From NCBI GenBank assembly GCA_964439745.1, contig CAYTQK010000179.1, positions 1-7,082 of the forward strand: a stretch of 7,082 nt of DNA. Reading direction: 5' to 3'. The DNA comes from CAYTQK01 sp964439745 (GTDB lineage: Bacteria; Desulfobacterota; Desulfobacteria; Desulfobacterales; Desulfosudaceae). A program made the translations under genes and the position numbers. Below are positions 1 to 5,357 of the stretch, piece by piece (the stretch's first letter is position 1; the number at the start of each line of letters is the position of its first letter). The notes beneath the pieces are model-generated. The model was not told where the DNA came from and searched no databases. It was given only the letters and a program-made list of their open reading frames with translations.

Positions 1-324
1 GCCAGCGTACAGATGACCATCAACGGCCGTTCCGTCAAGGGTGCCAGCTACGGCAACGGTCCCATTGACGCCGTCTACATGACCATTGCCGAACTGACCA
101 AGACCGCTTCCGAACTGATGCGCTTTACCATTACCGCCATTTCCGGCGGTACCGACGCCCAGGGCGAGGTGACCGTCCGTCTCAAGGAAGAAGGGCTGGT
201 GGCCTTGGGCCGGGGGGCTGATCCCGATATTATCACGGCCAGCGCCAAGGCCTTTATCAACGGACTCAACCGGCTGGAATATCTCAAGCGGCATCCGGTG
301 GCTTCGGCGGAGATGATGGTCTGA
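1..324 (+). CDS. leuA: 2-isopropylmalate synthase, C-terminal end (5' partial)
   Basis: This is the last 107 codons of a gene whose start lies left of the window; the frame is open from base 1 and stops with TGA at 322-324. 2-Isopropylmalate synthase condenses acetyl-CoA with 2-oxoisovalerate in the first committed step of leucine synthesis in the cytoplasm. Only the regulatory (LeuA dimer) domain is visible, where leucine binds in feedback inhibition. Family landmarks are YGNGPIDAVY near the start, SGGTDAQGEVTVRL in the middle, and GRGADPDIITASAKAFINGLN near the end. The TDAQGEV and DIITASAKA blocks favour leuA over the cimA/threonine-type citramalate synthase, whose C-terminus differs. The catalytic TIM barrel cannot be checked. 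A strong terminator follows 17 bp after the stop, so this is the end of its transcript. Confidence 0.9.
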   Translation, partial: ASVQMTINGRSVKGASYGNGPIDAVYMTIAELTKTASELMRFTITAISGGTDAQGEVTVRLKEEGLVALGRGADPDIITASAKAFINGLNRLEYLKRHPVASAEMMV

Positions 325-341
325 GCGGTATTCTCTGAATA

Positions 342-376
342 AAAAAGCCGGGCGTAATTTTTCCGTCCGGCTTTTT
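342..376. terminator. Bidirectional rho-independent terminator between leuA and mrp
   Basis: A 13-bp stem (342-354 with 364-376, one G-T pair) encloses a 9-base loop. The arms carry AAAAAGCCGG and CCGGCTTTTT, so there is a T-run after the hairpin on both strands. It lies in the 85-bp gap between the convergent stops of leuA (324) and mrp (410) and can serve both. Confidence 0.9.
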
Positions 377-409
377 GTTTGTGTCAAAAACTCGTCCACG
401 TGGCGGCGC

Positions 410-1264
410 TTACTCCTCCACCAGCTTGGCCATTTCCCCGGCTACCTTGTCAAAGGCCTGGGCCACCGGAGATTCGGGATACTGCTCCGCAAAAGACTGG
501 CCGGAATCCCCGCAGGCTACCAGGTTGACGTCAAAAGGAATCCGTCCGAGAAAATTGAGCCCCATGGTTTCGGCGGTTTTCTGACCGCCGCCGGAACCGA
601 ACAGCTCCACCGTTTTTCCGCAGTGGGGCCAGGTAAAGCCGCTCATGTTCTCGATCCGGCCGAACGGTTCCATCTTGACCGTGTGGCAGAAATTGATGGA
701 CTTGCGCACATCGGCCAGAGCCACTTCCTGGGGGGTGGTCACGATCACCGCCCGGGCGCCGGGAACGATCTGGGCCACGGTCAGTGGTTCATCACCCGTT
801 CCCGGGGGCGAATCAATAATCAAAAAATCAAGATCATTCCAGGCCACCTCGCCGAGAAACTGCTGGATGACGGAATGCTTGATGGGGCCCCGCCAGATAA
901 TGGCATCATCCTTGCTCTGGCTGAGGGATTCAATTGATATGACCCCCAGGTTGTCCGAATATTTGACCGGGATCATTTTTCGGTCCGGGGTCACTCCCGG
1001 CATATCGGTCAACCCCAGCATGCGGGGGATATCCGGTCCGTGGATATCCACGTCCATCAGGCCGACCTTGTAGCCTTTTTTGGCCAGGGCCAGGGCCAGG
1101 TTGACCGAGGTGCTGGTCTTGCCGACGCCGCCTTTGCCGCTCATGACGATAAATTTATGCTTGATCCGGGCCAACGACTGTTTTACTTTTTCGGCCGGGT
1201 CATCGGCCTGCTGCTGTCCCTGCTTGGTTCCGCACAGCGGAACGCCCTGTTGTTCTTTTGCCAT
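410..1264 (-). CDS. mrp: Mrp/NBP35-family P-loop ATPase (Fe-S cluster carrier)
   Basis: A 284-residue cytoplasmic P-loop ATPase of the Mrp/ApbC/NBP35 family, proteins that bind and hand over Fe-S clusters using ATP. The deviant Walker A is SGKGGVGKT at residues 42-50, MDVDIHGPDIP is at 70-80, and the Walker B/switch region LIIDSPPGTGDE is at 148-159. The NMSGF and LFGSGGG signatures flank the position of the usual CPxC cluster motif. Here that motif reads W212-P-H-C215, so the first of the two cluster cysteines is a tryptophan. Only one cysteine (C11) is in the N-terminal tail. The frame is open further upstream to 1438, but the ATG at 1264 is preferred: AGGAAGG lies about 8 bases before it, the MAKEQQ start fits family length, and the upstream extension would overlap the DUF134 gene. 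It follows that gene by 28 bp, so the two are probably co-transcribed. Confidence 0.92.
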   Translation of the reverse strand: MAKEQQGVPLCGTKQGQQQADDPAEKVKQSLARIKHKFIVMSGKGGVGKTSTSVNLALALAKKGYKVGLMDVDIHGPDIPRMLGLTDMPGVTPDRKMIPVKYSDNLGVISIESLSQSKDDAIIWRGPIKHSVIQQFLGEVAWNDLDFLIIDSPPGTGDEPLTVAQIVPGARAVIVTTPQEVALADVRKSINFCHTVKMEPFGRIENMSGFTWPHCGKTVELFGSGGGQKTAETMGLNFLGRIPFDVNLVACGDSGQSFAEQYPESPVAQAFDKVAGEMAKLVEE

Positions 1265-1292
1265 AATCCAATCCTTCCTGAAATCTAAAAGT

Positions 1293-1703
1293 TCACTCCT
1301 GTCGCGGGCTGTCGGAGCTGCATGCCGGACATTCCCGCGGCTGTTCCTTGTCCGGGTCATACTCCCAGGATCGGCCGCATTGGGAACAATTGCGCACAAC
1401 AACACCCTCCGCGACAGCGCGGTAGTCTCCGCCTTCAATCTTAATGGCCATGCCGTTCACCAATGCTTCGGCAACCATCCGGCGGGCATGCTGAATGATT
1501 CTGCCAAAGGTCGCCCGGGAAACACCCATCCGTGCTCCCGCCTCTTCATGGGAGAGGCCCAGCAGGTCCGCCAGCCGAATGGCTTCATATTCATCCACCG
1601 TCAGTTCCACTTCCTTGAGCACCCGCATGGGAACGCCCCGGGGCTTGAAATAGGAAACATCCGGATCGCAGACAATATTCCTTTTTTTCTTCGGTCTTGG
1701 CAT
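1293..1703 (-). CDS. DUF134 (UPF0251) family DNA-binding protein with zinc-ribbon tail
   Basis: A 136-residue predicted DNA-binding protein. The N-terminus MPRPKKKRNI and the YFKPRGVP block (residues 18-25) are hallmarks of the DUF134/UPF0251 family. Residues 34-80 form a sigma-70 region 4-like helix-turn-helix, with LSHEEAGARMGVSRATFGRI as the recognition part. The C-terminal tail adds two CxxC pairs, C106/C109 and C125/C128, that look like a small zinc ribbon or possibly a metal or Fe-S site. Family members are commonly found beside Mrp/NBP35 ATPases and NifX-like proteins, and here mrp follows at 28 bp. A role as transcriptional regulator of its own operon is inferred from the palindrome just upstream of its start. 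Target and ligand are unknown. The ATG at 1703 is the only sensible start; its ribosome binding site (AAGAGA) is modest. Confidence 0.9.
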   Translation of the reverse strand: MPRPKKKRNIVCDPDVSYFKPRGVPMRVLKEVELTVDEYEAIRLADLLGLSHEEAGARMGVSRATFGRIIQHARRMVAEALVNGMAIKIEGGDYRAVAEGVVVRNCSQCGRSWEYDPDKEQPRECPACSSDSPRQE

Positions 1704-1712
1704 ATCTCTTTT

Positions 1713-1732
1713 TTATGAGCATATACTCATAA
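1713..1732. promoter_or_regulatory. 20-bp palindromic candidate operator of the DUF134-mrp operon
   Basis: TTATGAGCATATACTCATAA: 7-bp perfect arms (1713-1719 and 1726-1732) around a centre in which only one base pair breaks the symmetry. It ends 10 bases upstream of the DUF134 start codon and overlaps the proposed -10 box and transcription start. Position and symmetry fit an autoregulatory operator for a dimeric DNA-binding protein. That DUF134 itself binds it is inferred. Confidence 0.6.
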
Positions 1733-1758
1733 TATGCATAATAATCCCATCGTCCCAA
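1729..1758 (-). promoter_or_regulatory. Possible sigma-70-type promoter of DUF134-mrp
   Basis: On the - strand, TTGGGA (1753-1758) and TATTAT (1729-1734) are 18 bases apart. The -10 box overlaps the palindrome at 1713-1732, a typical repression layout. An 8-bp palindrome TATGCATA (1733-1740) sits in the spacer. The match to consensus is only moderate. Confidence 0.4.
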
Positions 1759-1786
1759 AAGTCAAGAGGACTTTCAACAGCCGGCC

Positions 1787-1829
1787 GCCGTACCAGCCAA
1801 GCGATGCTCCGCGCCTGCATCGGAACGGC
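1787..1829 (-). other. GC-rich nested inverted repeat after the crotonase gene
   Basis: Just past the crotonase stop (1835) lie nested arms: an outer GCCGTACC/GGAACGGC pair (7 of 8 bases pair; 1787-1794 with 1822-1829) and an inner CGATGC/GCATCG pair (1802-1807 with 1817-1822). The pairs share one base, so not all form at once. There is no T-run, so this is at best a weak or Rho-assisted terminator or RNA-stabilising structure. Confidence 0.25.
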
Positions 1830-1834
1830 CGCCG

Positions 1835-2545
1835 CTATGACGATTTCTGGATCATTTCCTTGAGGGGCTGCCGCTCATGGGCCAGGGCCTCGGCCAGCGA
1901 GGTCCGGTTGCGGTACTCGATCAGCTCTTTGACGGTCAGGGCCATGTCAAAATTGACCGCACAGATCATGCCGGCGATCTCCCTGGCCCGGGGCAGAAGT
2001 TCTTCCGGCTTGACCACCTCGTTGACCAGCCCGCAGGCCAGGGCCTTTTCCGCGGAGATAAACTGGCAGGTCAGGGAAAACTGCTTGGCCAGGCGCTGCC
2101 CCACGGCCTGCTGCAGCAACTGGGTCATGCCCCAGCCCGGCCGGATGCCCACCTTGGCATGGGTATCGGCAAAGGCCGCCGCTTCCGAGGCGATCAGAAA
2201 GTCACAATTTAAGGCCAGTTCAAAACCGCCGGTGATGGCATAGCCGTTAATGGCGCCGATAACCGGTTTGGGACAGGCCGCCATCAGGTCCACCATGTCC
2301 CGGCCGTCTCCCCGGGGATCCATGAGGTTGTCCGTGGCCAGACAATCCAGGTCCAGGCCGGAGCAGAAGGCCTGGCCATTGCCGGTGATAATGGCCACCT
2401 TGATGCTGTCATCACGGGTAACCATGTCAATGCCGTCATACAAGCCCTTTAACAAGGCCTCGTTGATGGCGTTGCGGCGTTCCGGACGATTCAGGGTCAG
2501 GATGGCCACTGCGTCATCCCGCGTCACCAATACCGGCTCATCCAT
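1835..2545 (-). CDS. Enoyl-CoA hydratase/isomerase (crotonase) family protein
   Basis: A 236-residue cytoplasmic crotonase-fold protein acting on a CoA thioester; the exact reaction is uncertain. Family signatures in order: LTLNRPERRNAIN (17-29), the oxyanion-hole segment AFCSGLDL (59-66), and NGYAITGGFELAL (100-112). Glu109 lies at the place of the first catalytic glutamate of rat crotonase (Glu144). The second glutamate (Glu164) falls in FADTHAKVGIRPGWG, where the aligned residue is His129. The FADTHA-VGI-PGWG form is recurrent in a subgroup usually annotated simply as enoyl-CoA hydratase, so classical hydration of 2-enoyl-CoA is not assured. The protein is about 20 residues shorter than typical members, the shortfall being at the C-terminus. 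The start at 2545 is secure: AAGGAGG lies 6 bases upstream. No other fatty-acid gene is adjacent; it appears to be transcribed alone. Confidence 0.9.
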   Translation of the reverse strand: MDEPVLVTRDDAVAILTLNRPERRNAINEALLKGLYDGIDMVTRDDSIKVAIITGNGQAFCSGLDLDCLATDNLMDPRGDGRDMVDLMAACPKPVIGAINGYAITGGFELALNCDFLIASEAAAFADTHAKVGIRPGWGMTQLLQQAVGQRLAKQFSLTCQFISAEKALACGLVNEVVKPEELLPRAREIAGMICAVNFDMALTVKELIEYRNRTSLAEALAHERQPLKEMIQKSS

Positions 2546-2556
2546 TTTCTTCCTCC

Positions 2557-2643
2557 TTATACGCTGCGATCATTTGCTGGCATACCGGCTTCCTCCGAGG
2601 CCGCCAGGACAAGGCGAACCATGTATTTATTTTTTACTGTCAT
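2557..2643 (-). CDS. Possible 28-codon leader ORF before the crotonase gene
   Basis: An ATG-initiated frame of 28 residues (begins MTVKNKYMVR, ends PANDRSV) in the crotonase leader. Its TAA stop is the first part of TAAGGAGG, the crotonase ribosome binding site, a layout that could couple translation. It lacks a visible ribosome binding site of its own and would start only about 12 bases after the proposed transcription start. A chance open frame is the more likely explanation. Confidence 0.2.
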   Translation of the reverse strand: MTVKNKYMVRLVLAASEEAGMPANDRSV

Positions 2644-2661
2644 GACAGAATCTTAGGCTAT

Positions 2662-2690
2662 ATTATCAGCCCCGTTTTTTCAAATCCCAA
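2662..2690 (-). promoter_or_regulatory. Probable sigma-70-type promoter of the crotonase gene
   Basis: On the - strand, TTGGGA (2685-2690), 17 bases, then GATAAT (2662-2667; five of six bases match consensus). The -35 hexamer is identical to the one proposed for DUF134-mrp. Transcription from about 2655 would give a leader of about 110 bases. Confidence 0.45.
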
Positions 2691-2988
2691 AATCAAAATT
2701 TTTGCGGCATAACCAAACAGGCGCAGACTTGACATCCACCCCACCTTTCGGGAATCCAATAATTCACAACAACACGCGCATTCCCGGCATTTATTCATCA
2801 TAATTTCAGCCCCCCCGGAAGTCAAAGTAAAATTCCCAGTCGGATGTGATAGGTGATGTTCAGGCGGCATTCCGGCGGCCAATTGCGGTGCCAGTATACG
2901 TGTTTCTTTTTGCCCCTGGGGAATTCTACCGGAATCCTTCAGTTCTTTCGTCCTTTGGTTAAGCCAGGAACTGATGGAGGAGCTTTAT
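2691..2988. other. Intergenic stretch with no supportable gene
   Basis: Between the crotonase promoter and the proposed terminator of the kinase transcript. A 7-bp inverted repeat (CGGGAAT at 2749-2755, ATTCCCG at 2780-2786, 24 bases apart) is present. A 74-codon - strand frame (2658-2882) has no ribosome binding site, overlaps the crotonase promoter and matches nothing I recognise. I see no tRNA, small RNA signature or mobile-element end. Confidence 0.5.
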
Positions 2989-3051
2989 GCAAAAGACAAA
3001 AAGCACCAGGCTGAAAATTATGCGCACCGTCTTTTCCTTCAGGCGGGTGCT
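2989..3051 (-). terminator. Probable terminator of the binding protein-kinase transcript
   Basis: On the - strand a 14-base arm (3038-3051) pairs with 3002-3015 at 12 of 14 positions, with two internal mismatches and a 22-base loop. The hairpin is followed directly by TTTTTGTCTTTT. It lies 123 bases after the kinase stop. The large loop and internal mismatches lower confidence. Confidence 0.45.
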
Positions 3052-3069
3052 CATAAACCCGGCACCGGC

Positions 3070-3105
3070 CTGTCCGCCGGCAAACGAGACCGCGCCGGCG
3101 GATAG
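3070..3105. repeat. Perfect 9-bp GC-rich inverted repeat downstream of the kinase
   Basis: TCCGCCGGC (3073-3081) and GCCGGCGGA (3094-3102) enclose 12 bases. On + strand RNA the stem extends to 12 bp through a G-U pair. It has no adjacent T-run on the - strand; on the + strand a T6 run (3124-3129) begins 18 bases beyond the stem. It may protect the 3' end of the kinase mRNA or assist termination. Confidence 0.45.
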
Positions 3106-3173
3106 TCTGACCAGACCAGACCATTTTTTCAAGAAATTTTATAACCGTAAATCGGATGCCGGAATCTGGAAAA

Positions 3174-5297
3174 CTATTCATCCAGGATCTGCCGGACCGC
3201 TGTCGCCAGATCTGATTTGGAAAACGGTTTTTGAATAAAACGCACCCCCGGCTCGAGGACACCGTGAGGGGCAATAACATCGGCCGTGTATCCGGACATA
3301 AAGAGGCATTTAATATTCGCATACCACGCCTGCACCTGCGCGGCCAGCTCCCGGCCGTTCATTTCCGGCATGATGACGTCGGTCACCAGCAGATGGAGAC
3401 GGCCGGTGTGGGTTGCCGACAATTCCAGAGCCCGGGCCGGCGTCTCGGCGACCAAGACATGGTAGTCCAGGCTGGTCAGCATTTCACGGGTAAGGTTCAG
3501 TATTGACAAATCATCTTCCACCACCAGGATGGTTTCTCCGCGGCCTTCCGGCGCCGGTACCCGATCTTGCGGAGGTTTGTGGCCGGCCGGACCCTCATGC
3601 CGGGGCAGAAATATGTTTACGGTGGTGCCCTGCCCCGGGTCGCTGTCAACATTGATGAAACCGTTATTCTGGGTAACAATGCCATAGACGGTGGCCAGCC
3701 CCAGACCGGTGCCCTTATCCACGTCTTTGGTGGTGTAAAAAGGCTCGAAGATATTGTCCAGCACCTCTTTTTCCATGCCCTGGCCGTTGTCGCTGACGGT
3801 CAGCAGAACGAATTCCCCCGGGACAAACCCGGCGTGATCGGCGCCATAAGTCGAATCAAGGACGATGTTTCTGGTTTTGATGATGATTCTGCCTACATCG
3901 ACAATGGCATCCCGGGCATTGACACACAGGTTGGCCAGCATCTGGTCGATCTGGGCGGGGTCGATGTGGACGGGCCAGATGTTTTCTCCAGGCAGCCAGA
4001 CCAGCTCGATGGCCTCGCCGATGAGCCGCCGGAGCATTTTGAACATGCTTTCCAGGCTGCTGTTCAAGTCGATGACCCGGGGCGTGACGGTCTGCTTGCG
4101 GGCAAACGCCAGCAGCTGACGGGTGATGTCTTCCGCTTGCCCGGCGGCCTTGAGGACTTCACCGAGATGGTCGCGAGTGGGGTCGTCGGGCGGCAACTGA
4201 TCCATGGCCATTTCCGTAAACCCGATGATAATGGACAAAGCATTGTTGTAATCATGGGCCACTCCGCCGGCCAGGCGGCCGATGGACTCCATTTTCTGGG
4301 CCTGCTGCAGTTGTCTCTCCAACTGCTTCTGCTGGCTGATATCAATGGCCACGCCCAGCGCGGCATACATGTCTCCATAAGTGTCAAACAGGGGATAAGT
4401 GGTAAACAAAGCCGGGAACCGTTCGCCCGATTTTCTGACCAGGGTGGCTTCTCCGGAAAAGCCGATTTCTCCTTCCCGCATATTTTGATGGGCCCGGGGG
4501 AAATTTTTCGCATCTTCGGGCAGATGAAGCACAGATACCGGCTGGTTGACGATTTCTTCTTTTTGAAAACCGAATATTTGCTCCGCCCCCGGGGAAAATT
4601 CCAGTACCTTCGGTTCCGGCTCTCTGGCATCCGTGATAATAAACGCTATGTTTTCAGCTGCTTCAAAAACAGCCCGAAGCCTGGCTTCGCTGTTTCGCAG
4701 CGCTGCTTCAGCCCGCCTTCGATCAGTTACCGTGTTGACCAGGATCAGGGCCCATATGCCCGACACCAGCAGCGCGGAAATAAGCAGCCCGAACGTGATA
4801 AACAGAGTTTTGTCGCGGGCAGAACGCATCTGCTGCAAATGCTTCTCGGCCATCAGGCGGGTGTGATCCTGAATCCGGCCCAACAACTGATCATAGGCTT
4901 GCTTGGAGTCTGTGTTTAAAAGATGCCGGGCGGTTTTGGTATAAAAATTGGCGTGCAGATCGATAACCTGTCCATACAGATCCGCATTGCTCCGGATCAG
5001 GTCGTCATCAATGCCGTGATCGGCCAGTTTTTCCTCCAGCCATTTCAGATTCTGTTCAATGCCGCGGCGGTGCCGATCCATGCGGTCAGGATTCAAGGTG
5101 CTGATGTATTGATACATGCGGAGCCGGGTTTCGGCCAGATGGATCCGAATCAGTTCCATCTCCCCTTTATGCGAAAAGACCTTCTGATACACTGCTTCCA
5201 GGTCGGTGAATCCCCGAAAGGCGAACACACCCTGGAGGATCAGAAAAACAATGACACACATAAACGCCATAATCAGTCGGAAACCGATCTTTCGCAT
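3174..5297 (-). CDS. Hybrid sensor histidine kinase (periplasmic helical sensor, PAS, HisKA, HATPase, REC)
   Basis: A 707-residue inner-membrane kinase. Transmembrane segments lie at about 8-28 and 164-187 and bracket a periplasmic domain of about 135 residues that looks mostly helical. A PAS domain follows (about 203-322, SPGAEQIFGFQKEEIV) with its C-terminal linker. The HisKA H-box is GRLAGGVAHDYNN, phospho-acceptor His348. The HATPase domain has N-box LANLCVNARDA (454-464), DNGQG (503-507), FEPFYTTK (517-524) and GTGLGL (529-534). The C-terminal receiver domain has the acidic pair D595/D596, phospho-acceptor Asp640 in LLVTDVIMPEMNG, and Lys690 in QKPFS. All catalytic residues are present, so it should autophosphorylate and pass phosphate to its own receiver. 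No separate response regulator or HPt protein is in the window. The ATG at 5297 is preceded by AGGGGA. It lies 60 bp after the binding protein gene, probably its sensory partner. Confidence 0.93.
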   Translation of the reverse strand: MRKIGFRLIMAFMCVIVFLILQGVFAFRGFTDLEAVYQKVFSHKGEMELIRIHLAETRLRMYQYISTLNPDRMDRHRRGIEQNLKWLEEKLADHGIDDDLIRSNADLYGQVIDLHANFYTKTARHLLNTDSKQAYDQLLGRIQDHTRLMAEKHLQQMRSARDKTLFITFGLLISALLVSGIWALILVNTVTDRRRAEAALRNSEARLRAVFEAAENIAFIITDAREPEPKVLEFSPGAEQIFGFQKEEIVNQPVSVLHLPEDAKNFPRAHQNMREGEIGFSGEATLVRKSGERFPALFTTYPLFDTYGDMYAALGVAIDISQQKQLERQLQQAQKMESIGRLAGGVAHDYNNALSIIIGFTEMAMDQLPPDDPTRDHLGEVLKAAGQAEDITRQLLAFARKQTVTPRVIDLNSSLESMFKMLRRLIGEAIELVWLPGENIWPVHIDPAQIDQMLANLCVNARDAIVDVGRIIIKTRNIVLDSTYGADHAGFVPGEFVLLTVSDNGQGMEKEVLDNIFEPFYTTKDVDKGTGLGLATVYGIVTQNNGFINVDSDPGQGTTVNIFLPRHEGPAGHKPPQDRVPAPEGRGETILVVEDDLSILNLTREMLTSLDYHVLVAETPARALELSATHTGRLHLLVTDVIMPEMNGRELAAQVQAWYANIKCLFMSGYTADVIAPHGVLEPGVRFIQKPFSKSDLATAVRQILDE

Positions 5298-5329
5298 AGC
5301 TGAATCCCCTGCTGATTATTCGCGGAGGT

Positions 5330-5348
5330 CCCATCAGTAAAGGATGGG
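5330..5348 (-). other. Intercistronic hairpin between binding protein and kinase genes
   Basis: CCCATC and GATGGG (6 bp, 7-base loop) fill part of the 60-bp gap, between the binding protein stop and the kinase ribosome binding site. No T-run follows, so it is not a full terminator. It could stabilise the upstream message and help keep the binding protein in excess over the kinase; this is inference from position. Confidence 0.45.
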
Positions 5349-5357
5349 CGCTGTCTG

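Noticed and set aside
1079..1100. Tandem GGCCAG repeats
   Set aside because: They encode the Leu-Ala-rich helix after the Walker A motif of Mrp (LALALAKK) and are explained by codon use.
1265..1438. Longer N-terminus for the Mrp protein starting at 1438
   Set aside because: It would overlap most of the DUF134 C-terminal coding region, and the extension is not family-like; the internal ATG at 1264 has a good ribosome binding site.
2658..2882. - strand frame of 74 codons with a cysteine cluster (CRECACCC)
   Set aside because: No ribosome binding site, no recognisable family, and it covers the crotonase promoter. Short cysteine runs alone are not evidence.
2822..2935. - strand open stretch of 37 codons with a protein-like feel (contains KKKHVYWHRNWPPE)
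   Set aside because: It has no ATG, GTG or TTG start, is closed by stops on both sides and has no partner fragment in the other frames.
2987..3238. + strand frame of 83 codons preceded by GGAGGAG four bases before its ATG
   Set aside because: The ribosome binding site is good by chance standards, but the product has no family resemblance and an odd composition, its N-terminal part coincides with the proposed kinase terminator and hairpins, and its end runs antisense into the kinase coding sequence.
3567..4919. + strand frame of 450 codons antisense to the kinase
   Set aside because: It is the mirror of a clearly functional kinase gene with all domain motifs on the other strand; its own product is unrecognisable.
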